Source of the DNA: Arabidopsis thaliana
Taxonomy: Eukaryota > Streptophyta > Magnoliopsida > Brassicales > Brassicaceae
Length of the DNA: 64,000 nucleotides
NCBI RefSeq assembly: GCF_000001735.4
Contig: NC_003075.7
Span: 15,377,001 to 15,441,000 of the forward strand
Direction of reading: 5' to 3'
Below are positions 45,401-64,000 of the stretch, one piece after another. Position 1 is the stretch's first letter, and the number at the start of each line of letters is the position of its first letter. The position numbers and the translations under genes are program-made. The notes beneath the pieces were generated by a model. It was not told the origin of the DNA. It saw only the letters and a list, made by a program, of their open reading frames with translations, and did no database searches.

Positions 45401-46939
45401 AATGTCCCTTCACATATCGAAGCCACTATGTTACTATACTTATCTAGAGGGACACCCGACGATTTCACTGCTTCGGTCAGATAAGTTTTGAGCTTGCTAG
45501 CACAGTTACTGAGAACTTGTTCTGCCAACCTCCGTGATACTTGGGAAATCTGTTGATAAGTTAAAAGATTTAACAAAAGAGCATTGGTTGGTGATAGAAA
45601 ATCAGTAGACCATCCATGTATTACCTCATCATCCTTTTTAACAGAATGTAGGATTGGTGAAAGCATCTCTGAAGGTATATCCTCGCTTTCTTCTAAAACA
45701 AGGGTCATTATGTTCTCCATAGATGAAAATACATTCCCTGAATGATGGTCCCTGAAAGGGTAAACAAGTTCAACATCAGACAAACATACTTATTGGATGT
45801 TGTACAAGCAAACATAAGCAACAAGCAATAGACTAGTTGTGAACTATATTGCGAGTACATAAAGTAAAGTAGCATAGTCCATGGATAGGTAGAACGACAT
45901 GAATGAAATGATATCAAATGAGAACAACAACATCCATTAATCAAACATGACACAAGGAAATAAAGGAACAACAGGGAAATAAACAAGTAGACAATTCCAT
46001 GTATGTGTATTTCCTGGACATTACATTACAAGATGAAAAAACAATGAGTTTAATTCTAGCATAATGGATATATTAGAGTGTACCTTATAGCCTTGAGGAA
46101 ATGCTGGAACATCTCAATAAGAAGTGCATCACACTCAAGATCCAACATCACAACACATGACCTGACCTTAGCCACAGTTTCAAGGATAGATATCCTTTTA
46201 GCATAGGAACGACTAGATTTGTCAACCAGATCTTCAAATGATGATACAATCAACTTGAATACTTCCTGCACATGAATAGAAGAAAAGAGTCAGTAACCAA
46301 CCAGCATAATGTCCACTCCCTCAAGAAAAAAATAACAAACAACTACATACCTTCATCTGGTCATCATCATAAGGAGCATCAGGAGCAGTTATTCTTGTAA
46401 TCTCACTGATGCAGGCAGCGACAGCAACTTTGACATCGACATCTGAATGCTTGAAGAGTTTTCCACCGACTAATCCTTTCATCAATGGAGTGAGTGCATT
46501 CTGCATTGAGTCGGGAGGTGACTGTTCAACCTCCGCCAGGGATACGAAAAGTTTCTGCAGAAATAAAGCACAAGGATCATCAATCAAACTCACTAACTCC
46601 AAAACCACAGGGATTTTTATCCCAAACCGAGAAACAACCGTAACTAAGATCTAAAATGCAGGAATAAAAGCATTTGAGTAGATTCAGAGAGTAAAAGAGA
46701 CGAAGGAAACAGAGCATTAAATCCAGAAATCGAGAGTAAACACATGCACAGACTTAGCATTGCCACGAATCCGAAGAAGAAGACCAAAATAAAAGAGAAA
46801 GAAACAAAAGGGGGTGGTGAAGGAGATGAGAGCTCACGTCAAGGAAAGAGAGAAGCTCATCGAGTGAAGAAGGCGGGTCAATAAGCTTTTCCCCAGCTTC
46901 AATAATCTGATTCTCGAGCTCTTTATCAGAATCCGACAT
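42435..46939 (-). CDS. PDS5C: cohesin-associated protein PDS5 homologue with Tudor domain
   Basis: Fourteen exons on the minus strand give 873 residues: 46939-46838, 46554-46351, 46265-46084, 45751-45625, 45549-45358, 45241-45203, 45094-44249, 44157-44044, 43857-43799, 43622-43571, 43413-43330, 43252-43203, 43098-43036 and 42942-42435. The first ~270 residues are alpha-helical HEAT-like repeats (LFKHSDVDVKVAVAACISEI). Exon 7 encodes a long disordered Ser/Lys/Glu-rich linker. A Tudor-like domain follows at about 603-670 (GSRIKVWWPMDQ, then YYKGVVESYD and HLVIYDDGDQE). The tail is Lys/Ser-rich and ends KSGKKRKR. Known role: plant PDS5 proteins support cohesion, DNA repair and development in the nucleus. 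The donor of exon 12 is set at 43202/43201, because the alternative two bases earlier would bring a stop into frame. Corresponds to At4g31880. Confidence 0.94.
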
Positions 46940-47008
46940 GACTCCTTCTCCTAGTTTTCTGACTCGTTTCGCTCTTGCGTATCTACAATTGAATAGATCT
47001 CCTCTACA

Positions 47009-47158
47009 AACCCTAGATTCGAAAACAGAGAATTCTCAGCACCAAAAACCTAAAGCTTCCATTGAATTCCACAAATGGAAAGAGATGAGAAGACGGATTT
47101 AGCGAAGAAACTACGAGAAATTTTCCCCCCAAAGTCACTGAACAACACGCTAGGGTTT
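47009..47158. promoter_or_regulatory. telo-box pair at the PDS5C 5' end
   Basis: AAACCCTA at 47009-47016 and TAGGGTTT at 47151-47158 flank the probable transcription start of PDS5C. Telo boxes are frequent near starts of plant genes expressed in dividing cells. Confidence 0.5.
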
Positions 47159-48185
47159 TTTTTCTTCTCTCCGCTCTCTCTTTTTTTTTTTTTTGTTCGC
47201 TCTCTCTCAATCTTAACAGTTTACAGAAAACTAAAGAAAAAAAAAAGTAAAGAAAAATAGGAGAGTCCTCAAGCGCCGTTAAAAAGATATATATATAATC
47301 TTTAAATAAAAAAATGGGATGTATTTAATATTTGGTGTACGGCAATTTATTAGTTGGTCGTCTATTTGACGAGATGTGTTTCTTCATTTATTTTTATTTC
47401 TCTTTCTCTTTTATGGAATTTTTTTATAGAAAAATGGAATACAAAAATCAAGGAAATCCAGTATTGCGATTTTTTCCCTTTATTTCGGATTTTACTTTAG
47501 ATTATAAACTCAGGTTAGCTCATTATTTGCTTTCATATCCGATTTTTATATATTTTGTGAGTATTATTTGCTTTTTTATCAACCAGACTCACATGAAGCA
47601 TATGAAAAATAAAATAAAAATGAGTATAAAGGATAAAATCCTGAAAAACAAATATATGTAGAAATTTGTAGTTGACATATTAAAGAAGAAAAATAAGAAT
47701 TTGGTAAGATTCAATTTTAATAAGATTTTGTCACTATTAAGTTTATACGATTCTATATTAGATTGTTTTTTTGATTCTACATATGTACTATTTGGTATAT
47801 TAAGATGTTGGGAATATAGACCTAGATAGAACTCTAAAAAGAAACATAGATTATTAAATTTATCGTTAACAGATCCATAAACTATAACGATTCATATTGC
47901 ATTAACATGAAATCAAATATAAGATTCAACAACTAAAAACTGGATGAAAGAAAAAATATTAAGCGGTTTAAGAAAAAGAAAAAAAAAAATCATTTATTCC
48001 TAAGCATGTTGTCCCAAAACATAGAAATAAGTTTTGAATTTTGTAGGACTAACACTGTATAATATAGTCATCGTTATCGTATGTACACATATTAAAGGGC
48101 CTCCAGTTTATTATTTACCTATTGTCTCTCATGTCTATAGCTAATTAACACTTGGTTAGTAGAATTACTCAAACCTCAAGCGTGC

Positions 48186-48284
48186 AGCCCAATAGTTAGG
48201 CTGCTCAGAAACCCTATATGAAACACAAACGGGCTAATCTAACATTAGGCCCAAATCAGATTCCTAGCATCGTCGAGAAGCCCA
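48186..48284. promoter_or_regulatory. orphan site II plus telo-box cluster
   Basis: AGCCCA at 48186, AAACCCTA at 48209, GGCCCA at 48248 and AGCCCA at 48279, all within 99 bp. Read on the minus strand these are TGGGCT, TGGGCC and TGGGCT site II elements plus a telo box. This is the architecture of ribosomal-protein and snoRNA promoters. No gene was found next to it. Confidence 0.4.
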
Positions 48285-50289
48285 TAAGAGGGTTTGTATG
48301 CAAATATTAAACATTACTAAAAAATAGTGATAATTTGCTAGGTAGCACATTTTGATTGCTAAGTACTTGAAAAAAAAAAAAAAAAATTACTTTATCGCTA
48401 GCTACCTCCTCTCTCACTCGTCGCAAAGGTAGTCTTCACCCAGATAGAGAAAAAAAAAGACGTTAAAATGTTGTCATCATATTCTAATAAGACCTTATAG
48501 AAAACCCCTCTAAGCATATATTTTCTGTCAAAAAAAACATATTACTTTCTTATACCAAATTATAAACAACAATGTTGAAAATTATAGAATATTATAAGCA
48601 CTGGTGGTAGTAGGTGTCGGTGTATGTGAAGAGCAAAGATGACTTTTCTTGGGGAATTTGCTTGAGTTCGCATTCCCACGGAAGAAGATAGCGACAAGTT
48701 TAAGCGGTTACAGAGACTTATACACGTTTCATATCGTACCATTCTCTAACAATGTGAATGAGATGATTTTGTAGCATGTTTACACATTAAAGTATAAGGG
48801 GGCAGGTATATTTAACCAGAAAAATTAAAGAGGATAGATACTAGAAGTATAAACAATGTGATATTCAAATTTCAAATGTATTATTAGAAAAGGAGTATAA
48901 GTAACACTACTATGCCAAAACTAATATGTAAAATCTAGATTAATCGAGCATGGCAAAACTAACTATTATAGAAATGAAACGGCAATAGATAAGATAAGTA
49001 TGTTGTCGATATCCAGAGACAGCTAGTGCAGCTTTTAGTAGCCGAAGAAGAGTGTTCTCCATAACAGTAGATCATATCAAAACTTAAATAAAGTAGACTG
49101 TCTTTAATGAAAGCACTCACACTCCCACATGCCTCTCCCACCTTTCAATTATGTTGTTAATTATTTTAGACGTGTACTATTTCAAATTTGGACCATCCTT
49201 AAAATCTTGTAGGGTTTTTACAAAGTACACATCGAATATAAGCATTACTCTTTTAACAAAAGAGAAAAATATAAACTTACTCAAGTTTTTTAAGGATGAG
49301 TACTCACTCATAAGCCAAAAAAAAGGTGGAAAGATACAGTATTAATTTAACCATATAATAATAGTAAAAAAGCTGATAAAATTGGTAAAAGTAAAAGCTA
49401 ACAAACTCTATAACTTTATAACAATACTTTTCACGCTAAGCCTAGTAGACCAATTTGGCTTTTTTACTTTTAACAAAACCACCAACCAAACCAAAAAAAA
49501 AGTTAACTCAAACACAACGACACATCGTACCTTGAGTACTATGCATTATATTAGATTGTGTCTGAGCACATTTGTCGCATACCTCAGAAGCTGATGAGAT
49601 CTGGCGAAGCAACAACACTCTTCTTTGTTTTTATTTCCTCTTGTTAAATCAGCTCATATGTGTCTTTCTCTCTATTATTTTTGTAGAAATGCTTCATGAA
49701 TCATGATGACACCTACAAGACGTGATGCTTGATTATTCTATAATGAATTTGTGTAAAATTTTCGCTACAAAACAAAACAATAACAAACAAAATGTAGTTA
49801 GATCGACAGATCCAATTTACTCCACGCCGCCACATTGTTTATTCAGGCATGTACTCTATTTTATATTCGAGAAACAACCATAAAATAATCTCTCAAAAGA
49901 TTCCAAAACTCTGTTTGAAAATGTATTTTACAGAGACATAAATATAAAATTAAATACAAACAATAAAAGCAAAAGCAAGAGTGGACCAAGCCATACTTCA
50001 AAGTGAGATAATGACCGACACTTTAGTTAAGGAAGATGGGCAATATGGTAATTTCAAGATTCAGGCTATGTGGGTGGGGTCTCGAGGAAGACTAAAAAAC
50101 TGGTGAAGTGCATGTGAGAGACTAACTCAATGCCCTCTAATATTACCCGAATTTACATTTTATGCCACTGTCAGTGAGTGAGAGACAGAGCATCAAATCA
50201 ATAAAGCCTTGGGAAGAAAGTTAACAAACTTATCAATGTGACAATCTACTTAAATTAGCAATCTGACTAATGATTAAGACTTACATTTT

Positions 50290-52049
50290 TCAAAAGGGAA
50301 GGCTCTTTGAAGTGGAGCTCAAACTTAGTGACTTGAAATGCTCTGAAGGAACAAAGTCTTGTGGCAAATTAGCTCTCTTCACAATTCTCTTCATATTACT
50401 CTGTAAACTCTGTTGCACTAACTGTTTCACGGCTTTCCTCTCTTCGCTCATCATCAAATCGTTTTCCTCGTGGTCCAAACCGTTGTCTCTGGTCCCGTAT
50501 ATCGGTGCGGATAAGGCTCCGCATGATCCTGTACTATCCAGGACTTGCTTTCCTTTGTCTACTCTAAGACACTCTAATATCCTTGATGCTCTCTTTTGTG
50601 CCAGTGCACTTCCTAAAAGAGTTAACTCGAGCAACGCTGATTCGATTCCCGCCTCAATCATCACTTGTCTATCTCCGTATCCCTTGTGAGCCATCAACAT
50701 TAGAATGTAAGTCGCCTTTTCTTGGCACCCCGGTGAGTCAGTCCAGTTCAGTACATCGACTAAAACCGGGAATGCGTCGCACACCAAACCGATTGCTTTT
50801 CTTCCTTCAGGGACTGCCACTAAATTGCTCAAGATAGCGAGAATCCTCTCACTCACTTCCATATCTCCCAATGTGTTCAAAAGATACGTGATCAAATCGG
50901 TTTCAAGGATAAACGAAACGTTTGGTTGATAGATTGAGAGGTTGTAGAGAGCTCTCAATGCGTCCTCTCTCGCTTGTGAGCTACTTGTTTCATCCAAATT
51001 CTGAAGAGTTTTCACCAGGAAGATTATAGCTCCAGAAGAACCAATAATCGGTTTGTTTGAATCTAAAGCGCTTAATCCAAGAAAATTAGCGACCACAGCT
51101 TCTGCAATCTCTTGATCAGGAGTGTTTGGAGACTCAATTAGCTTCAGCATTTTGTGAACAGCACCTGCTTTAACAATCGCTGCTTTGTTCCTGCAAAACA
51201 GAATCAAGGAAAGTCCTAAAATGGGTAAAATATTGAAATAAATGCTTCAAGTTATACACATTGTTCCATACTTCATACTCACTCTAGCAGAAAAAAAAAA
51301 AGACATGGAAAGTGACTTAACGAATGAACCCAAAACAAACACAGAAACTATTTGGCCGAAATAAAAATTCATGGCAATGAAAGTGAGACTTACGCGTCAT
51401 TACCAATCCCAAGATTGAGCAGAGCATAAAGCGAAGCGATCTGAGCATCTACGATTCTCGAGTCATCGATCATACTAACTAACGGCGGAATCGCACCGAG
51501 CATCGCCAACGTCACTCTCGCCTCCGAGTCTTCCTTCGCCAACAACCGTACCTCACTCGCCGCCGTTATTTTCTTCCGACAGTCTCCTCCGTCATCGTTA
51601 TCTTCACGCGCCGCCGCAGCTGATTGTAACTCTCTGACCACGCGCTTCAAAACCTCAAGAGCTTCCTCTTTCTTCATCGTCTCAACATCAGCTTCAACTT
51701 CAGCTAGATTCAACAGATCACAAAGCTTCTCCGATTTCTTCGATGTCTCCTCGAACGCTACGCCGTTCAACGCCGCGCCGATCGTATTAGCTTTCGCATC
51801 TTTCGATGATGCAACTGTTGACTTCGCCGTCACCGTCACGTAACTTCCTTCATCGTCCTCTTCCCGGAGCTCGTGACGGTAACGTGAGCTACCGCCGCAA
51901 CTAACGGCGTCGACGATCTTTCTACGGAATGTGGATCTAGAGAAGGTGCTCCAGAGACGGAAATGGTAGCCGGAAGTAGAAGAAGAAGAAGTGGAAGGAG
52001 CACGGTCAAGAATGAGAGATCCGATATTATTCCGGTGACATTTAGCCAT
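50290..52049 (-). CDS. armadillo-repeat protein of unknown function
   Basis: Two exons, 52049-51394 and 51190-50290, give 518 residues. The first ~165 residues are Ser/Arg/Glu-rich and without a recognisable domain. From about residue 185 to 445 the protein is a series of ~42-residue armadillo repeats, e.g. AMLGAIPPLVSMIDD, IASLYALLNLGIGNDANKAAIVKAG (broken across the intron) and ALRALYNLSIYQPNVSFIL. The C-terminus is basic (VKQLVQQSLQSNMKRIVKRA). There is no U-box, so it is not a PUB-type ubiquitin ligase despite similar repeats. No signal peptide. ARM domains bind protein partners; no partner is known to me. By order it is At4g31890. Confidence 0.9.
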
Positions 52050-53223
52050 GGTTGTGATTCTCCGATCAGTTCTTTAAGCTTAACCTACTTACTACATATG
52101 CACCACCAACAAGCAAAGAGAGAGTGCGAAAGATTTATATATATCTTTTTATTTTTTTGTAAGAAAGAATTATAATTATTTGTTTGTTTATTTGGAAGCG
52201 AAAACAGAGCGAATGTTGACTGTTGATTACTTCTTTTTATAAAGAACAAAAATTTGCAGTACTTATTGATTTATCAAAGAATAAAAAAAAAACTGTGTTT
52301 GGATGCAGTCTTATAATAAATCGCGGATAAGCTATTCTATCAATTATTTTAAGTCAATTCTATATGCTTTTTTCTTCATTGATGATTTTTTAAATTGATA
52401 ACGTTTATGAAAATTGTTTTTTTTTCTTTGAAGAGAAAATGTGAAAGTACAAGAGAGGGGTGAGTGAGGCCATCACTAATTTCAACCGTTCAAAATTTAC
52501 AAAATGTGTGTCAGGGAAGCTTCTACAGTTCTACACAAGTCCCATCATTTTGATGATACTAAATCAGTAGATTGCTACTACTATTGGGGCTTTGTTTATG
52601 ATTCTTTTTCTATAACACACAATATATTTCATTTTAAGAAAAAAGAATTTCTAGAAGAAGTTTATAGCTCTAAAAATGGTCCAACAAAACCACCGAGAAA
52701 CCAAAATTTAAATCAATGTTTAGGCTCTTCTACAATTGATTTCAGTAATTTTCTAAAGAGTAAGAACCCCTTTGGATACGTTTCTGTATTATTTATTTTT
52801 CGTAAGGTTTGGTTATTTTAGGATGGCTCTACAAAAAAAATACAATAAACATCTAAAATAACTTGTATCAATTAAAAATAAATATATGCAAATTTCATGC
52901 TGCACAGTGGACATCCAGTGGAAGTATTCGAGAATGATTTAACTGTGTTGTGTTGTTTGGTCAGATCGCTGCTAATTGCTATTCTCAAGTCTCAACCTTC
53001 TTTTACTGGTACGCACTCAAAGCCCATTATCACCGAAAACATTTCGGTGGATATTTTAATAATTCTCTAATTGATAAGCGTGATTTTATGTCAACTTACA
53101 AGGCTTTTCAAAGCCCAAAAAGGGCCACAGGCCCAAGCATAAAGAGAAACATTCACACCATATCTATTTTAAAGATTAATAAAAATGAACAAAACTGATT
53201 TTAATTGTAAAATAACAAAAATT
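52050..53223. other. ARM-repeat gene promoter and AT-rich spacer
   Basis: The left part is the ARM-repeat gene's leader and promoter. The frame 52504-52821 (105 codons) is not clearly protein-like and is left unannotated. Site II-type motifs occur at 53112 and 53130 without an associated gene. Confidence 0.45.
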
Positions 53224-53297
53224 TGCTTTCATTGAGAGTTGAACTCAAGACCTCCCGCTTACTAAACGGGTGCTCTAACCAACTGAGCTATGAAAGC
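53224..53297 (-). tRNA. tRNA-Thr(AGT)
   Basis: A complete 74-nt cloverleaf on the minus strand. The acceptor stem is GCTTTCA with TGAAAGC and discriminator A at 53224. The D-arm is GCTC/GAGC, the anticodon stem CCCGT/GCGGG with loop TTAGTAA (anticodon AGT), and the T-arm TTGAG/CTCAA. The A box (TAGCTCAGTTGG) and B box are intact. A T5 pol III terminator follows at 53221-53217. No intron and no encoded CCA. Confidence 0.97.
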
Positions 53298-54527
53298 TTT
53301 TGCTGTTACAATTAATTAAAATCTATATAATACTTTGTAACAAAACTTTTTTTAAGTGTTAGTTAATTTAAAAAGCGTTAATCAATTGAAATGTGGACCT
53401 CTTAAAAAAACTAACAAATACAAAAATGCACCATTTGTCCATAGAGTATTGGAAACTAAGTAAACCATCTTCATACTATTGGTCACAACCAAATCCCTTT
53501 CCAATTTGTAACGGACGACTAATTTTGGTTTTGTGGTCAAGACTCAAGATAATGCTAATTTTTAAACAAAATTACAGTGCATGAATCTAATCTTTATTTC
53601 CTTCTTCTTTTATAACCTTTTTCATACTTACCATTTGCATGCCTCTCTTTAATATTTGTTTTATTCTATAGAAACAAATCACATTATATTGCATTGAATA
53701 GATTTTTATTTAAGTTTCATTTATTTGTTTTCAGACACATATCTTTAGATACTAAAGATATAACTAAATATTTAAATCTTATTTCTGGTCAACCCATTCA
53801 GACAAAGAATCTTAAATAAAAAAAACTTTAAATTAATTTCTTCCCTAAATATGATATATATTTTTTAATTATGTTACATAAATGTATATATACAATATAA
53901 ATTTATAGTTTTTTTTTGGTAAGCATATAAATTTATAGTTTGACCAGTGTCAAGGAAACTTAATAAATCAAACAACTTTTTATACTAATAAAATAAAATA
54001 ACTTTTTGTTTTAATGATATTTAAATATTTAATTATTCAATATATGGTTATTTTGATAATTTTATTTTAAATCATCATCGAATTTCTTGTTGAAATTTCA
54101 AAATTGCCGCGTAATCTTAACGGTTTTAGGTACAATTTCATTCACAAAAACCACTAGGACTCACTTCTAAAAATTTCTCACAGCCACAACTACATCTGCA
54201 TCCCCTTCTGGTTACAAATTAATTCACCTTTACATTGAAATTGACAAAAAAAGGTAGTGTTATCTCCATAAAACAAAATTAAAAGGAAATAAAGAATAAT
54301 GACCACTCCCTCTCTATATATATAAACAGACGTTTATCATATCCTTAAGAATCACCCCTCTTGCGTTTTAGCTCCCTTGCATTTTCTTCATCTTGTACGC
54401 TCCTCCTTGGTCTTAGATTTTCTGAGATATTTCTCTTTTCACTCTTTCTTGTTACGATTTTATCTAAAAATTTAATGAATCATATTTACTGACCAAACAC
54501 ATTGTTGTGGTTTTTTCATGCAGAGAA
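53298..54527. other. AT-rich spacer and PKR2 promoter/leader
   Basis: No gene seen. A duplicated TATAAATTTATAGTTT block lies near 53895-53940. A CT-rich segment at 54310-54430 is the probable PKR2 leader. A leader intron ends at the AG just before 54524. Confidence 0.45.
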
Positions 54528-61443
<6,916 letters not shown>

Positions 61444-64000
61444 CATCAAAAATCATTATTACTTCTTTCATGATTGTGTTGATCGTTGGCTGATTTTCTT
61501 TACTAAGATACCTTTTGCTGATTTTTTTTTTTTTGTTTGTCAAAGTTACCTTTTGCTGAATTTTAATTACTAAGTTACCTTTTGCTAAATTTGTTTGCAT
61601 ACAGCGTAGTTGTCTTGAGTTGCAGAGTATCATATTTGTCCATTTATAGTTTCTTAGGTATAAAGCGTATATGAACCAAAATATAACCAAATATATTATG
61701 GAAACTAATTGAAACTGAAGTTATGATCATCTTGGGTTTTTTCATCGGATAAGTATTAGTTTAAACTAGATTGAATCTACTACTCTTGATCAAACAAGCA
61801 CACACAACTTGAAATAACTCCAAACACCATGAGTTCATAGAAAATGATTTCCCACTAATATCTTTGTTAATGCCAAACTTTATCATTGCATGTCTTTTGC
61901 ATTAAAAATACTTCATGGGTGATGATCATCTTCTTTTAATTGAACCAAAGAAACGTCTTTTGAGCTCTCTCAAAACCCAAGACACACATATGCATATATT
62001 TATATAAACTGTTGATTTCTCTAATTTAGATATACATGGAAAGAACATTCCCTAACCATATCAATTAGGTTGGATTTGATCGTATTTATTGTTCTATAGG
62101 ATATATTAGTAAAATTAAGAAACAAAAGAAATAGAAATGGGAAATACAAAAAGAGAAAAAGAGAGGAGCTGCAGAAAACAGGGAAAATGGTGGGAAAGAA
62201 GAGACAAAAGAGAAAGGCTTTAAATCCACGCTTACTCCAACTTCCAAACATATACCTACTTCTCCACTCTTTTCCACTTTACTCTTTTATACCTATACCC
62301 ATCTTATATTATATTACATGTACAAAAATATTGTTTTCAGTTAAATCTGCATTTATTCTACAGTTCAACGCGATTACTGTAGAATAATTTTAAGCCAACG
62401 ACTGTTTGGAACTAATTTTTCAGTTTGATACGAGAGCAATAACAAAATTTCAAAGAAGGTTTTTTTGGGGTTAAATGTCAAACCAAAACTCGTTTTAGAC
62501 AGTAAAAAATATATACGATTAAACTATAGTCTAATACATATACAAATTTTACTTTGCATATACAATTTAATTCTTAGTAAATCCAAATAAGAATCTAAAT
62601 AGATGATAATGATCAAAATCTGTATAGAGATGCACATAGTAACTTCGTGAATTCTAAGTATTAGACTAAATTCTCATATACAGCATGCAGATATGTCATA
62701 TGCATGCATACACATTTTTACGCATTTCAGTCCGTACGTATCGTGTATATACGGTAACGATGGTTGGATATACATGTGCATGTTTCAAAGTTATGTACAC
62801 CGAAGGGACAAGCTAGGCTGTGATGCTCCTAATTCAAGCTTCCTTCTTACGAATGTCAACTTTTATTTAATTTTCTTTATTGTGGCCTGGCCGAATAATC
62901 AAAGATATAATAAATATTTAGAGGCAATTATTGATTAGTGTCCTTTAATTCTCCTTAAATTGTTTGGTTTTTGGTCGGTTGGTTCCGAGATTTTATTTTC
63001 TGTGTTAAAATGTTACTAACCAATAACGGTTGACCCTAATTATAAGTTCTCCAACAAGATGTGAACTTATTTGCTAATTATAAACGTGAACGCTAAACAT
63101 AAACGGAAGATTTATTTGGTTTGAGTTTGGCGTCTGCATTTACATGTCGTAGTAATATAAATTTACATTAAAAATTAATGTTTCTATATTAAAGATGTGA
63201 ATTATTTCGTTTTTTCATGCACATAAACGCATATGTATTGTGTTGAAACTAGACGAGGCTATAATGAAGACAACTGTTGTTTCTTTTTATCTGCAACAAT
63301 AGTGTATATTTGACCGTTAATGTAATAAGTTCATGATAAGGTTGGGAGGATAGCTTCCCCGTGATGGAGGTCGTAGGGTTTGTATGATTGTGTACAGTCT
63401 TTTCATTTCACCTAGCTAACCCTATTGACGCATTGTGCAAGTGTAAGACAGTTCATACTTCGTACTACTCTTCAATTATATATATTTACACCACATTATC
63501 AACCAAAATATATGTATTTCAATCCAACTGTATACTAGACTTTTCGAAACTAATATAAGATTAATGTTGAATTATGTTTTCTTCACAAAATTCTAGCATT
63601 AGTACATTTGAGGTGAAAAAACACAAAATTCATCCTAATGAACACATAAAGAAAATAAAATTTTAAAACTCTTCTTCGTCACCGAATATTTACAAATAAA
63701 ATGATATGTGTGTGTGTGAACCTAATTTAAAGCCTATGCCAATGAGCACATATAGGCTTTTGCTCTCTTTTTTTTTTTTTTTTTTTTTAATTATCACAAT
63801 AGCATAAAATATGCAAAACGGAAGTACCTTTACAATCATTTGTATTCGAATTTAAATAAAAATGATAAAACACCACCAATAGTAAGCAAAAGATAATTAG
63901 TGTTGAAACTAATCATCCGTAAGCATATAGAGCACTTCGATGAAAATTAGAGTATTAAATAAAATTAAAATAAACCCTCAAAACTATCTGAAGAGACACA
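61444..64000. other. PKR2 3' region and gene-free AT-rich interval to window end
   Basis: The PKR2 3' untranslated region carries three related units at 61505-61591. Beyond about 61700 no gene is supported. The frames on either strand are short and AT-driven. Poly-T at 63769-63788. Confidence 0.5.
61505..61591. repeat. three ~20-bp repeats in the PKR2 3' region
   Basis: AAGATACCTTTTGCTGATTT at 61505, AAGTTACCTTTTGCTGAATT at 61543 and AAGTTACCTTTTGCTAAATT at 61572, unevenly spaced. Confidence 0.75.

Larger units (their letters stand above)
46940..50289. other. PDS5C promoter and long AT-rich intergenic interval
   Basis: The left 350 bp holds the PDS5C leader with telo-box motifs at 47009-47016 and 47151-47158. 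Beyond that the DNA is AT-rich with no supportable gene. A promoter-like cluster (three site II motifs and one telo box) stands alone at 48186-48284. Frames such as 47332-47661 are low-complexity. Confidence 0.5.

Noticed and set aside
47332..47661. A 109-codon open frame rich in Phe, Ile and Tyr
   Set aside because: The hydrophobic content arises from T-rich codons in AT-rich DNA; no protein-like pattern.
49585..49740. TGATGA motifs resembling a C/D snoRNA
   Set aside because: No convincing D box or terminal stem could be placed.
52504..52821. A 105-codon open frame
   Set aside because: Composition follows the AT-rich DNA. No domain, no promoter and no splice context.

Overview
This is nuclear DNA of a flowering plant. 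It is AT-rich with well-spaced, intron-containing genes, GT-AG splice sites and long AT-rich intergenic stretches. Gene order and proteins match Arabidopsis thaliana chromosome 4, roughly the At4g31790 to At4g31900 interval. That placement is from my memory of the genes, not from a database search. CDS models were built by hand by checking splice sites and reading frames. Most resulting lengths agree with the lengths I remember for these proteins.

Layout, left to right. Diphthine synthase (+, 479-1530) is followed by a 4.7 kb intergenic stretch that includes the WRKY18 promoter with a W-box cluster. WRKY18 (+, 6296-7812) and POLAR, a stomatal-lineage polarity protein (+, 8454-9775), come next. 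POLAR's 3' flank contains a decayed tandem duplication. A mitochondrial crotonase-fold protein (-, 13290-10365) and NPY1/ENP/MAB4, a BTB-NPH3 protein of auxin-driven organogenesis (-, 16627-13788), follow. A 7 kb gene-free interval then carries a complete non-autonomous Mutator-like element (20744-21694) with a 10-bp target duplication, 159-bp inverted termini and an apparent captured coding fragment.

Next are a small membrane protein of unknown function (-, 24105-23803), ENODL15 (+, 24798-25426), the intronless plastid PPR protein PGR3 (+, 26020-29358), a clade-typical PP2C (-, 31589-29685), plastid glutathione peroxidase GPX7 (+, 33205-34617) and a small unknown protein (-, 35272-34856). 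MIR156C (-, hairpin 38510-38426) lies inside a spliced non-coding transcript. The right part holds the cohesin-associated PDS5C (-, 46939-42435), an ARM-repeat protein (-, 52049-50290), tRNA-Thr(AGT) (-, 53297-53224) and the CHD3 remodeller PKR2 (+, 54528-61443). No gene was recognised from 61444 to 64000.

These are independent monocistronic plant genes, not an operon or a defence island. Several share themes: developmental patterning (POLAR, NPY1, MIR156C, PKR2), plastid and mitochondrial function (PGR3, GPX7, the crotonase-fold protein) and chromosome biology (PDS5C, PKR2). I did not find a previously undescribed system. The least explained items are the Mutator-like element with its captured fragment and tRNA-like boxes, the promoter-like telo-box/site II cluster at 48186-48284 with no gene, and the MSA-like cluster in front of ENODL15.
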